From Actinomycetes bacterium (GTDB lineage: Bacteria > Actinomycetota > Actinomycetes > S36-B12 > UBA5976): a stretch of 15,987 bases of DNA. Location: positions 3,800 through 19,786 of the forward strand of contig JAJXSV010000010.1 of the NCBI GenBank assembly GCA_021784375.1. The letters are read 5' to 3'. Shown here piece after piece: positions 7,761-15,246 of the stretch. The notes under the pieces were generated by a model. The model saw only the letters and a list, made by a program, of their open reading frames with translations, was not told the DNA's origin and made no database searches. Numbering within the stretch: the stretch's first letter is position 1; every line of letters starts with the position of its first letter. A program made the translations under genes and the position numbers.

Positions 7761-9140
7761 TCAATCCTGCCTTGAACCGGCGGCACGCAGGGCCGCCGCC
7801 ACACGCTCGAGATGGATGGACTGCGAGGCCTTCACGAGGACGACATCGCCCGGCTGCCAATGGCTCACGACGTGGGCGACGGCGGCCTCGACGTCGGGGA
7901 CGTAGGTCGACTCGTCGCCCCACGACCCCTCGTTGGTGGCCGCGATCTGCATGATCTTGCCGGCCGGGCCGATGGCCACGAGATGCGAGATGTCGAGCCG
8001 CACCACGAGCCGTCCGATGGCGTCGTGCTCGGCCATCGACTCGTCACCCAGCTCCCGCATCTCCCCCAGCACGGCCCAGGTCCGGCGGTTGCGCCCGATC
8101 ATGGCCAGGGCCCGCAGCGCGCTGCGCATCGACTCGGGATTCGCGTTGTAGGCGTCGTTGATGAGGGTCACGCCATTCGCGAGTTCAATCGGTTCCATGC
8201 GCCAGTGGCTGCGCGCGGTGGCAGTGGTGAGCGCGCCGGCGATGGCGGCGACCTCGAGCCCGCAGGCATGACCGATGGCGGCGGCGGCCAGGGCGTTGGC
8301 CACATGGTGCTCGCCGAGCAGCTGCAGGCGAACCGGCGCCCGTTCATCGCCGATGTGCAGCCTGAAGGCGGCCCGGGCCATCTCATCCAGCCGGATGTCT
8401 GCCGCATGCACGAAGCCCTCGTCGAAGCCGAACTCGACGATCGCACCGGGTGCGAGCGAGGCGAAGTAGCCGGCGAAGCCGTCGTCCCGATTGATGATCG
8501 CGGTGCCGTCGGCATGGAGCGCGCTGATGATCTCGCCCTTGCCGATGGCCGTGTCGTCGCGCGTGCCGATGATGCCGGCATGCGCACTGCCGATGTTGAG
8601 CACCACGGAGACATCAGGCGGCGCGATGCGGCAGAGGCGCGCGATCTGACCACCGCCGCGCATGCCCATCTCCAGCACGAGGAAGCGGGTCCCCTCGTCC
8701 GCTTGGAGCACGGTACGCGGCAGGCCGACCTCGTTGTTGAAGGATCCGACCGGCGCGACGGTGCTGCCCGCGGTCTCCAGCACCTGGGCCACCAGGTCCT
8801 TGGTGCTCGTCTTGCCCGACGAGCCAGTGATGGCCACCACGGTGACGTCGGGGAGTCGTTGCAGGTGGGCGCGGGCAATGGCACCGAGGGCGCTGACGGC
8901 ATCATGCACGACGATGCAGGGCTGCGGCACGCGGCGTTGCGAGAGCACGAGGGCTGCGCCGGCGGCCACGGCACCAGCGGCGAAGTCGGCGCCGTCGAAC
9001 TGCTCGCCCACGATGGCGACGAAGAGGTCGCCCGGCGCCACCGTGCGGGAGTCCGTGCTGACTCCGTGCACCTCGATATCGGCGTCCGCGAACAGGTCAC
9101 CACCGACGATGGACGCCAGATCCGAAGCAAGCCACCTCAT
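7761..9140 (-). CDS. murF: UDP-MurNAc-tripeptide--D-alanyl-D-alanine ligase MurF
   Basis: MurF adds the D-Ala-D-Ala dipeptide to the UDP-MurNAc tripeptide, completing the cytoplasmic precursor. The 459-residue protein has the N-terminal substrate domain with STDSRTVAPGDLFVAI (28-43), the ATP loop ITGSSGKTSTK (104-114), FNNEVGLPRT (134-143), LEMGMRGGGQIA (156-167) and NIGSAHAG (182-189). A C-terminal-domain motif LINDAYNANPESMRSAL also matches MurF. TGSSGKTSTK and NNEVGLP separate it from the other Mur ligases. The ATG at 9140 overlaps the murE stop as ATGA. mraY follows after three bases. Confidence 0.98.
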   Translation of the reverse strand: MRWLASDLASIVGGDLFADADIEVHGVSTDSRTVAPGDLFVAIVGEQFDGADFAAGAVAAGAALVLSQRRVPQPCIVVHDAVSALGAIARAHLQRLPDVTVVAITGSSGKTSTKDLVAQVLETAGSTVAPVGSFNNEVGLPRTVLQADEGTRFLVLEMGMRGGGQIARLCRIAPPDVSVVLNIGSAHAGIIGTRDDTAIGKGEIISALHADGTAIINRDDGFAGYFASLAPGAIVEFGFDEGFVHAADIRLDEMARAAFRLHIGDERAPVRLQLLGEHHVANALAAAAIGHACGLEVAAIAGALTTATARSHWRMEPIELANGVTLINDAYNANPESMRSALRALAMIGRNRRTWAVLGEMRELGDESMAEHDAIGRLVVRLDISHLVAIGPAGKIMQIAATNEGSWGDESTYVPDVEAAVAHVVSHWQPGDVVLVKASQSIHLERVAAALRAAGSRQD

Positions 9141-10609
9141 GCGTCCACACCCAATGCCCGTCGTAGTTCCACGCGATCGTCGAAGGGGTGCACGACGCCT
9201 GCGACCTCCTGGCCCGTCTCGTGTCCCTTGCCGAGCACCATGACACAGTCTCCCGCACCGGCGACCGAGACGGCCTCCCGGATCGCTCCGGCCCGGTCAC
9301 CGATCTCGCGCACGGGCACATCGGGACGGACCCCGGAGAGCACCTGGCGGCGGATCTCGGCCGGGTCCTCGCTGCGCGGATTGTCGTCGGTGACGATCGT
9401 GAGGTCCGCCAAGGCAACCGCCGCCGCGCCCATGAGTGGTCGCTTCGCAGCGTCCCGATCACCACCACAGCCGAGCACCACGATGAGGCGACCGGGGGTC
9501 GCATCCCGGGCCACGCGCAGCACGCGCGCCACCGCGTCCGGCGTGTGCGCGTAGTCGACGTAGGCGGCGATCCCGCGGTCGTTGGCGATCCGTTCGAAGC
9601 GACCCGGCACGGTCACCTCAGCCAACCCCGCGATCGCGGAGCCGAGGTCAGCGCCGAGCGCGTGCACGCAGGCCAGTGCGGCCAGCGCGTTGGCCACGTT
9701 GAAGGCGCCGGGCAGCGCCAGCGTCACCGCGGCCCGACCCGCGGGCCCTTGCACCACGAACGTGGTACGCCCGGCGTCGTCGATGGCGACGTCCTGCGCG
9801 GACCACTCCGCATCCGCGGAGAGCCCGTACGTGACGTACGGGATCTCGACACTGGCGGCGAGCCGGCGACCCCACGCGTCATCGACGTTGATCACCGCGC
9901 GCATCGAGCATCGCGGCTCGAACAGCCGGCGCTTGGCTTCGAAGTAGTCCTCCATGCCACCGTGGAAGTCGAGGTGGTCCTGGGTCAGGCCGAGGAAGGC
10001 TGCGACCTGGAAGCGCAAGCCGTCGACCCTATGGAGGCTGAGGGCGTGCGAGGACACCTCCAGGGCGGCCCACTGAGCGCCCACCTCCGCCACCCGGGCC
10101 AGAGCAGCGTGCAGGCTGGGCGCCTCCGGTGTGGTGCGCCCGGAGTCGAAGGCGTGTTCGCGGAAGCGCACGCCCAGCGTCCCCAGGACTGCGGTCGGGA
10201 TGCCGGCGGCCTCCGCGGCAGCTGCGATGCAGTAGGTGGTGGTGGTCTTGCCGTTGGTGCCGGTCACCCCGATGAGCGCAGGTCGAGGACCGGGGTAGAT
10301 CACCCGCGCCAGTTCGCCCAGGGTGCCCCGCGGGTCGGGGACCACGAGTACGGGGACGGTCAGCCCAGGCAGCAGTTGCGCGCCCTGCTCATCCGTGAGC
10401 ACCGCCGTCGCGCCATCGGCCACCGCCCGGGCCGCGAAGCGCGCGCCATGGGTTCGGGCGCCGGGAAGTGCCGCGAACAGGTCACCGGGGCGAACCAGTT
10501 GTGTGCTCAAGGAGAGGCCAGAGACCGTGCCGGGGTGCGCCGGCAGGCCGAGCACCGTGCACAGATCGGCAATCGGCACCGGGAACGGCGCGGGACGCAG
10601 TTCGCTCAT
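9137..10609 (-). CDS. murE: UDP-MurNAc-L-Ala-D-Glu--diaminopimelate ligase MurE
   Basis: MurE adds the third, cross-linking residue of the stem peptide. The 490-residue protein has GVTGTNGKTTTTYC (114-127) as ATP loop, LEVSSHALSLHRV (183-195), LTQDHLDFHG (208-217) with the downstream lysine in DYFEAKRRLF (221-230), YVDYAHTPDA (350-359), DDNPRSEDP (408-416) and GKGHE (460-464). DNPR is the signature associated with diaminopimelate rather than lysine as substrate; the sequence cannot decide between meso and LL isomers. The ATG at 10609 starts three bases after the ftsI stop with GGAAG six bases upstream. Its stop overlaps the murF start. Length is typical. Confidence 0.98.
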   Translation of the reverse strand: MSELRPAPFPVPIADLCTVLGLPAHPGTVSGLSLSTQLVRPGDLFAALPGARTHGARFAARAVADGATAVLTDEQGAQLLPGLTVPVLVVPDPRGTLGELARVIYPGPRPALIGVTGTNGKTTTTYCIAAAAEAAGIPTAVLGTLGVRFREHAFDSGRTTPEAPSLHAALARVAEVGAQWAALEVSSHALSLHRVDGLRFQVAAFLGLTQDHLDFHGGMEDYFEAKRRLFEPRCSMRAVINVDDAWGRRLAASVEIPYVTYGLSADAEWSAQDVAIDDAGRTTFVVQGPAGRAAVTLALPGAFNVANALAALACVHALGADLGSAIAGLAEVTVPGRFERIANDRGIAAYVDYAHTPDAVARVLRVARDATPGRLIVVLGCGGDRDAAKRPLMGAAAVALADLTIVTDDNPRSEDPAEIRRQVLSGVRPDVPVREIGDRAGAIREAVSVAGAGDCVMVLGKGHETGQEVAGVVHPFDDRVELRRALGVDA

Positions 10610-10612
10610 GCG

Positions 10613-12328
10613 TCACTTCCACGTGGTCGGAAGCTTCGGCGCCACACTGCCGCTGGGAGCGACGCCCCACTTCTGCAGCACATAGGTCATGACCTCCTTG
10701 AACACCGGGCCGCCGAGGACACTTCCGAAATGACCGTTGTGCGGGTCGGTCAGCGCCACCGCCACCACGAACCGGGGATGGTCCGCCGGTGCGATGCCGA
10801 TGAAGGACGCCACATACCCACGGTAGCAATGGCAGGCGCTGTCATAGCGTTGCGCGGTGCCCGTCTTGCCCGCCACACGGTAGCCGGGGATGGCCGCTCC
10901 GGGCGCCGTCCCCTCGTTGCTCACCACCGTCTCCATCATGGCGCGCACCGTCCGGGCGGTGGCCGCCGAGACCACGCGCACGGAGCTCGATGGCGGTGCG
11001 GGGGTGAACCTCCCCAGGGGGTCCAAGGTGCCGGCGACGATCGTCGGCGTGATGCGCACGCCATCATTGGCGATGGTCGCGAAGACCGACGACACCTGCA
11101 ACGCGGTGACGGACAGGCCTTGTCCGAAGGCCATGGTGGGGAAGGTGAGTGCGGACCAGGTACTCACCGGGGGCAGGATGCCCGCGCTCTCACCGGCCAG
11201 CCCCGACCCCGTGCTGGAGCCGATGCCGAACTTCGAGAGGTAGGAGTAGAGCGTGCGCTCCGGCATGCGTGACGCCGCCTTGATGGTGCCGACGTTGCTC
11301 GATTGGGCCAGGACACCGGTGAGCGTGAGGTGCTCGACGGGATGCTGCATGTCGTCGTGGAAGGTCGCGACCTTCTTCCAATGCAACACCCAGGGCACGA
11401 CGAGGTGGTCCGTCGGCTTGGCCAGGCCCTCCTGGATGAGCGCGGACATCGTCATGACCTTGGAGGTCGAACCGGGTTCGTAGACGTCGGAGACCGCTCG
11501 GTTGCCCAGATTGGCGGGATCCGCGGTGCGGATGTCGTTGGGGTTGAATGTCGGTGCCGTGGCCATGGCGATGATGTGGCCGTTCGTCGTGTCCAGCACG
11601 ACCACGGTGCCCGACGCGGCCTTGGCATAGGCGACGCGTTCGGTGATGGCACGTTGGGCGATCCATTGCACGTCGCGATCAAGGGTGAGGCGGATCGAGG
11701 TGCCCACCACCGGGTCGACGATGGTCTGGTCGCCGGTGGGGATCATGCGGCTCCCTCCGGCCTGCAGGTACTGCACGCTGCCCGGGGTGCCGCTCAGCAG
11801 CGTGTTGAAGGAGTTCTCGATGCCGCCCGCGCCCGTCCCCTGCGCGTTGACGAAGCCGATGATGTTGGCCGCGAGTTCACCCTGCGGGTAGACGCGTCGC
11901 GTGGAGGGCTCGGAGAAGATGCCCGCCAGGTTGAGCGCCTCCACGCGCTTGAGGTCTGCGGGCGACACCTCCTTGGCGACGTAGACGAAGCGCCGCGTTC
12001 CCGTGAGGTGCTGGGCCAGCGCCGTGGGGTCGGCCCCCAGTACCGGCGCCAGCAGCTGCGCAGTGGCTTGCGGGTTGCGGATCAGTGTCTCATCCGCGGT
12101 GATGTTGAACGCGTCCGAGGTCACCGCAAGTGGGACCCCGTTCGCATCCTGGATCTCGCCCCGTGGCGCCGCGATGACGCGGGCGACGGTGCTGTCCTTG
12201 ATGACCTTGGCGGCGACGGCGGACCCCTGCACCACCTGGATCATGAAGAGCTTGACGAAGAAGGCGGCGAAGACGATGACGGCGACTGCCCGGAGTTGGC
12301 GCAGTCGTCGTGCTTGCAGGCGGTTCAC
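10613..12328 (-). CDS. ftsI: Septal class B penicillin-binding protein FtsI (PBP3-type transpeptidase)
   Basis: FtsI is the D,D-transpeptidase that cross-links septal peptidoglycan made by FtsW. The 571-residue protein has a basic N-terminus, one membrane anchor (about 13-33) and the pedestal domain with APRGEIQDANG (54-64). The transpeptidase domain has the catalytic motif STSK (Ser287, Lys290, within EPGSTSK), SSN (343-345) and KTGTAQ (488-493). There is no C-terminal PASTA domain, as expected for FtsI rather than a StkP-like or spore PBP. Two close cysteines (ACHCY, 498-502) follow KTG in the active-site flank. The GTG at 12328 overlaps the stop of the FtsL-like gene as GTGA, though the Shine-Dalgarno is weak, so coupled translation is likely. 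Confidence 0.96.
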   Translation of the reverse strand: MNRLQARRLRQLRAVAVIVFAAFFVKLFMIQVVQGSAVAAKVIKDSTVARVIAAPRGEIQDANGVPLAVTSDAFNITADETLIRNPQATAQLLAPVLGADPTALAQHLTGTRRFVYVAKEVSPADLKRVEALNLAGIFSEPSTRRVYPQGELAANIIGFVNAQGTGAGGIENSFNTLLSGTPGSVQYLQAGGSRMIPTGDQTIVDPVVGTSIRLTLDRDVQWIAQRAITERVAYAKAASGTVVVLDTTNGHIIAMATAPTFNPNDIRTADPANLGNRAVSDVYEPGSTSKVMTMSALIQEGLAKPTDHLVVPWVLHWKKVATFHDDMQHPVEHLTLTGVLAQSSNVGTIKAASRMPERTLYSYLSKFGIGSSTGSGLAGESAGILPPVSTWSALTFPTMAFGQGLSVTALQVSSVFATIANDGVRITPTIVAGTLDPLGRFTPAPPSSSVRVVSAATARTVRAMMETVVSNEGTAPGAAIPGYRVAGKTGTAQRYDSACHCYRGYVASFIGIAPADHPRFVVAVALTDPHNGHFGSVLGGPVFKEVMTYVLQKWGVAPSGSVAPKLPTTWK

Positions 12329-12846
12329 GGCGCCTGCTGCGCCGACAGTTCGGTCGCGGCATCACTCGTGGGCTGGACCACCCGGGCCTTCACGGCCGCC
12401 GGTGCCATCTGCAACTCGGGGCCGAGCGCCTGGGCCGTCGGCATGAGGCTGCCCACGGAAGTCGGCGTGGTCTCGGGTTGCGCATCCTGCGGCTTGCCCA
12501 GCACCTTGTCATCGGCAAGGCGGAGGAACACCGGCGCCGCTGCAGGGACCATGCCCATGGCCCGGGCGCGGGCCTCGAGGTTCCCGGGCGAGGCCAACAT
12601 GTACAGCGATTGCTGAGCAGCCTGTTGCGCAGCCTCGATGCCGTTGACATCGCGTGTGAGCATTGCCTCCTGGAAGGCGCCCTGGGTGATGGCGACGTTG
12701 ATGAACAGCGACATCACGAGGCCGGCGACGCCGATGGCCCCCACGAGCAGGGTGAACGACGCGCCGGTGAGCCTGGGCGCAGTGCTGGTGATGAGGCGGA
12801 GGGCTGGGTCACGGCGCACGTCATCGGTGATCGCAAAGGCGCTCAT
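12325..12846 (-). CDS. ftsL: FtsL-like divisome membrane protein
   Basis: The 173-residue product has an N-terminal cytoplasmic part, one strong membrane segment (about 31-52), then a short helical region [30 protein letters not shown] (72-101) and an Ala/Pro-rich, probably disordered tail. The stretch [17 protein letters not shown] resembles the conserved end of the FtsL coiled coil in actinobacteria. FtsL with FtsB and FtsQ activates FtsWI at the septum. Sequence similarity alone is weak, as usual for FtsL, but the slot between rsmH and ftsI is the diagnostic one. The ATG at 12846 overlaps the rsmH stop as ATGA and has GAGAGGA seven bases upstream, which decides it over the ATG at 12867 inside rsmH. 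Confidence 0.85.
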   Translation of the reverse strand: MSAFAITDDVRRDPALRLITSTAPRLTGASFTLLVGAIGVAGLVMSLFINVAITQGAFQEAMLTRDVNGIEAAQQAAQQSLYMLASPGNLEARARAMGMVPAAAPVFLRLADDKVLGKPQDAQPETTPTSVGSLMPTAQALGPELQMAPAAVKARVVQPTSDAATELSAQQAP

Positions 12847-13781
12847 GCGGCAGTCCTCTCGATGCATCGCAGGCGCGCCGACGCGGCCCGGGGATTGGCT
12901 TCGATCTCCGACGCCGTGGGTGCCTCGGAGCCGCGCGTGACGTTCGCGAACCGGGGCATCGCGTCGGCGGGGACGATGGGCATGTCGGCGGGTGCAGTGA
13001 TCCGCGTGTGCTCCGTGAAGGCAGCCTTCACGATGCGATCCTCCAGCGACTGGTAGGCGAGCACGGCAACGCGACCGCCCACGTTGATGGCATCCAGGGC
13101 CGCGGGAATGGCGCGCTCGAGCACCGCCAGTTCGGCGTTCACCTCGATGCGCAGGGCCTGGAAGGTGCGCTTGGCCGGGTTCCCACCCGTGCGACGCGCC
13201 GGCGCCGGGATGACATCACGGATGAGGTCCACGAGGCGCGCACTGTTGCTGAACGGGCTGCGCTCGCGTTCTGCCACGATGCGGCGTGCGATCGCCGTCG
13301 CGAAGCGCTCCTCGCCGTAGTTGCGCAGGATGCGGGCGAGGTCGCGAGCCGCGTAGGTGTTGAGCACGTCTGCGGCCGTGAGGCCGCTCGTTGAGTCCAT
13401 GCGCATGTCGAGCGGCGCATCGGTCGCGTAGGCGAAGCCGCGGTCGCGCTCGTCGAGCTGCATCGAGGAGACACCGAGGTCGAAGAGCACACCGTCGACC
13501 TTGGGGAAGCCCAGGGAATCCATGACCTCCGGGATCTCGTCGTAGACCGCGTGCACGAGGTGGATGCGGTCGGCGAAGGGGGCCAACCGCTCCGAGGACA
13601 GGGCGAGTGCCCGAGGGTCGCGGTCGATGCCGATGAGGGTGAGTTCCGGGAAGTCACGGAGCATGGCCTCCGAGTGGCCGCCGAGACCGAGGGTCGCGTC
13701 GATGGCGACGGCGTTCGGGCGGGAGACAGCGGGCTTGAGCAGGGCAAGGCAACGGTCGAGCAGCACCGGTGTGTGCCTCAC
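12843..13781 (-). CDS. rsmH: 16S rRNA (cytosine-1402 N4)-methyltransferase RsmH (MraW)
   Basis: RsmH methylates N4 of C1402 in the 16S rRNA decoding centre using S-adenosylmethionine. The 312-residue protein shows the SAM site [10 protein letters not shown] (28-37) and GIDRDP (51-56), then [12 protein letters not shown] (99-110), [15 protein letters not shown] (115-129), [12 protein letters not shown] (204-215) and [10 protein letters not shown] (243-252), ending with [10 protein letters not shown] (296-305). The GTG at 13781 gives the family start VRHTPVLL and follows a purine-rich AGGGGAAGGGA tract. The open frame further upstream runs through the intergenic region and an mraZ shadow. It is separated from mraZ by 100 bases containing a large inverted repeat. 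Its stop overlaps the FtsL-like start. Confidence 0.97.
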   Translation of the reverse strand: MRHTPVLLDRCLALLKPAVSRPNAVAIDATLGLGGHSEAMLRDFPELTLIGIDRDPRALALSSERLAPFADRIHLVHAVYDEIPEVMDSLGFPKVDGVLFDLGVSSMQLDERDRGFAYATDAPLDMRMDSTSGLTAADVLNTYAARDLARILRNYGEERFATAIARRIVAERERSPFSNSARLVDLIRDVIPAPARRTGGNPAKRTFQALRIEVNAELAVLERAIPAALDAINVGGRVAVLAYQSLEDRIVKAAFTEHTRITAPADMPIVPADAMPRFANVTRGSEAPTASEIEANPRAASARLRCIERTAA

Positions 13782-13814
13782 GTGTCCCTTCCCCTTCCCC
13801 TGGTGGTCATCCCC

Positions 13815-13883
13815 GACCGTCCGCTCCGGTCCGTTTTCGGCCCCCGGGGAAGTGGAGCCGACGACGGACCGCAGCGGACGGTC
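13815..13883 (-). promoter_or_regulatory. Large imperfect inverted repeat between mraZ and rsmH
   Basis: The arm 13815-13834 pairs with 13864-13883 at 19 of 20 positions, all GC-rich (GACCGTCCGCT against AGCGGACGGTC at the base), around a 29-base centre. Inside the centre TCGGC (13837-13841) can pair with GCCGA (13857-13861). The outer arm overlaps the last two bases of the mraZ stop codon. No U-tract follows in the direction of transcription, so this is not a classic intrinsic terminator. An attenuating hairpin, a processing site or an actinobacterial terminator without a U-run are all possible. Confidence 0.65.
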
Positions 13884-14310
13884 ACATCGGAGGGATGACC
13901 TCGCTGTCGAGCCCGACGAAGCCCGGTTCCTGCGCCGCGAGGTATGTCGCCCACGCGGTGGCGTCCCAGATCTCGACGCGTGTGTCAGCACCGACCACCA
14001 CGCAGTCACGATCAAGTCCGGCGAACTCTCGAAGTTGTGAGGGCAGGTTGATGCGTCCCTGCTTGTCCGGGACCTCATCGAAGGCACTGCTGAAGAAGAC
14101 GCGCGTGTAGGCGCGGACGCTCTGGGAGGTCTGGGCGGCTGCGCGCAGGCGCGTCGCGTACTCCTCGAACACCGGGTTGGGCCAGACCACGAGGCAGGCT
14201 TCCTGGCCCTTGGTGATGACGACGCCCTCGGCCAGTTCGTCACGGAACTTGGCGGGCAGGATCAAGCGTCCCTTGTCGTCGAGGCGGGGGGTGTGGGTCC
14301 CGAGGAACAT
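13882..14310 (-). CDS. mraZ: Transcriptional regulator MraZ
   Basis: MraZ is a DNA-binding protein that in other bacteria represses its own dcw operon by binding short direct repeats in the promoter. The 142-residue product has two tandem SpoVT/AbrB-type domains, with the motifs [16 protein letters not shown] (11-26) and [16 protein letters not shown] (82-97). This is the family's double-domain structure and usual length. The ATG at 14310 gives the canonical MFLGTH start and is preceded by GGAGG four bases upstream. An ATG at 14328 is in frame, but the Shine-Dalgarno would then lie inside the gene, so the shorter form is chosen. It is the first gene of the cluster and probably its autoregulator, given the repeats upstream. 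Confidence 0.96.
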   Translation of the reverse strand: MFLGTHTPRLDDKGRLILPAKFRDELAEGVVITKGQEACLVVWPNPVFEEYATRLRAAAQTSQSVRAYTRVFFSSAFDEVPDKQGRINLPSQLREFAGLDRDCVVVGADTRVEIWDATAWATYLAAQEPGFVGLDSEVIPPM

Positions 14311-14352
14311 CCCGCCTCCATTCCGCATTCGCGAGCCTGCTTCTTGGTCGGG

Positions 14353-14380
14353 AGGCTACTCCATTTCCCTCCACAATCAA
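14353..14380 (-). promoter_or_regulatory. Probable mraZ (dcw operon) promoter
   Basis: Reading the minus strand, TTGATT (14380-14375) and TAGCCT (14358-14353) are separated by 16 bases, an acceptable fit to the housekeeping sigma pattern TTGACA-17-TANNNT of actinobacteria. The expected start near 14346 would leave a leader of about 36 bases before the mraZ ATG. The call rests on consensus fit and on overlap with the presumed MraZ operator; no other good pair was seen nearby. Confidence 0.55.
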
Positions 14381-14393
14381 CCACTTTGCCCCA
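14354..14393 (-). promoter_or_regulatory. Putative MraZ operator: four TGG repeats at 10-base spacing
   Basis: On the minus strand TGG occurs at 14393, 14383, 14373 and 14363, exactly one helical turn apart (repeat units TGGGGCAAAG, TGGTTGATTG, TGGAGGGAAA, TGGAGTAGCC). MraZ of Escherichia coli is known to bind TGGGN direct repeats separated by five bases, that is a 10-base period, upstream of mraZ. The match in period, orientation and position supports an autoregulatory operator, although only the first unit keeps the full TGGG. The repeats span the -35 to -10 interval, consistent with repression. Confidence 0.7.
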
Positions 14394-14460
14394 TCTTCTT
14401 GCGCGTGTCCTCCCCTACGCCTCCCATTCCCTCCCCACGTCATTCCCGCCCCCTCCGCTC

Positions 14461-14627
14461 GGTACGACGCTGGACAACCACGGGAGGGCCACTCGGCGTC
14501 GCACCCGCACCCCCTCCGCGCGGTACGACGCTGGACAACCGCGGGAGGGCCACTCGGCGTCGCACCCGCACCCCCTCCGCGCGGTACGACGCTGGACAAC
14601 CGCGGGAGGGCCACTCGGCGTCGCACC
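14461..14627 (+). repeat. Three tandem 61-bp palindromic repeats (array A)
   Basis: Copies at 14461-14505, 14522-14566 and 14583-14627 are almost identical, separated by identical 16-base spacers ending in CCCTCCGCGC. Each 45-base copy begins GGTACGACGC and ends GCGTCGCACC, which pair at nine of ten positions to form a stem around a 25-base centre. A diverged start of the same spacer (CCCCCTCCGCTC, 14449-14460) precedes the first copy. Copy 1 differs from the others by one base in the centre (ACCACGG against ACCGCGG). The array sits directly before the GNAT gene. It resembles a REP/BIME-type extragenic palindrome. Confidence 0.9.
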
Positions 14628-14636
14628 CGGGGCTCG

Positions 14637-14642
14637 TAGGCT
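14637..14642 (+). promoter_or_regulatory. Probable -10 element of a leaderless GNAT transcript
   Basis: TAGGCT fits the actinobacterial -10 pattern TANNNT and is followed by six bases and then the ATG at 14649. This is the spacing seen when transcription starts at the A of the start codon. There is no clear Shine-Dalgarno before the ATG, which fits a leaderless message. No recognisable -35 is present; that position falls inside the last palindromic repeat. Confidence 0.5.
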
Positions 14643-14648
14643 CAGGCC

Positions 14649-15164
14649 ATGCCGGAATTGGTGGTGCCCGGTCCGCGCTGGGCGGCGGACTACCGATCGG
14701 CGTTGACGGAGGCCGCGGAATGCGGTGAGGCCGTCCCCTGGGACCCGCCGTTCAACTGCAGCGACGACGAGCTGCTCGCCAGCATCGCCCGCGCGGCGTC
14801 CGGCATCTGGGGCATGGCGGCGACCGCGCCCAGTCAGTGGTACCGCTGGTGGGTCGACGGCGACCGCTACCTCGGCCGCATCTCCCTGCGCTTCCCGTCC
14901 TTCCGCGAGAACGCCGCCCATTACGCATCACACGGTGACATCGGCTACGACGTGCGTCCGTCCGAACGAGGTCATGGCACCGCCACCGTCATGTTGCAGG
15001 CGATGCTCGAATTCACGCGGGTCCAGGGCTATGCCGACGCGCTCATCACGTGCGACGAGGACAACATCGCCTCACGGCGCGTGATCGAGAAGGCCGGGGG
15101 CACCTACCTGGACACCTTTACGGACGGGGACGACACCGTGCTGCGCTTCCTCATCGCGCTCTGA
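14649..15164 (+). CDS. GNAT-family N-acetyltransferase
   Basis: The 171-residue protein has the GNAT acetyl-CoA motif A, GDIGYDVRPSERGHGTATVML (96-116), where RGHGTA (107-112) matches the R/Q-x-x-G-x-G/A pyrophosphate loop. Motif B-like CDEDNIASRRVIEKAGG (135-151) follows. Such proteins transfer an acetyl group from acetyl-CoA to an amine; the substrate cannot be read from the sequence. The layout (motif A late, N-E-x-S-x-R-V-like DNIASRRVIEKAGG) resembles the small-molecule or RimJ/RimL-like group. It is a lone plus-strand gene between divergent mraZ and convergent adenosine deaminase, flanked on both sides by the same palindromic repeat family. The ATG at 14649 is the only reasonable start. 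A link to division is not indicated. Confidence 0.88.
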   Translation: MPELVVPGPRWAADYRSALTEAAECGEAVPWDPPFNCSDDELLASIARAASGIWGMAATAPSQWYRWWVDGDRYLGRISLRFPSFRENAAHYASHGDIGYDVRPSERGHGTATVMLQAMLEFTRVQGYADALITCDEDNIASRRVIEKAGGTYLDTFTDGDDTVLRFLIAL

Positions 15165-15246
15165 CCCGGCAAGGGCCAGCGAACGTCCCATGACAAACGT
15201 CCACAACGGCAGTGAACGCGCACTCCATCCGCGTCCAGGTGGCACG

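Larger units (their letters stand above)
14394..14648. other. Divergent intergenic region between mraZ and the GNAT gene
   Basis: With the mraZ promoter region, the gene-free stretch 14311-14648 is 338 bases. From about 14402 to 14460 the plus strand is a pyrimidine-rich tract of CTCCC/CCCTCC words with no recognisable gene. The rest is the 61-base palindromic repeat array and the GNAT promoter, listed separately. Several frames stay open through the repeats, but a 61-base period shifts frame at every copy, so no repeat protein is encoded. Confidence 0.6.

Noticed and set aside
7812..11272. Long plus-strand open frames (580 codons at 7812-9554 and 694 codons at 9188-11272)
   Set aside because: Both are antisense to murF, murE and ftsI. 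Their His/Arg/Asp-rich translations match no family and arise from the GC codon bias.
14415..14921. Minus-strand 168-codon frame and other frames across array A
   Set aside because: They exist because the palindromic repeats lack stops; the 61-base period changes frame at each copy and the rest is antisense to the GNAT gene.
15165..15246. Possible small gene or regulatory motif after the GNAT stop
   Set aside because: Only short direct echoes of ACGTCC were seen, with no start, ribosome site or structure strong enough to call.
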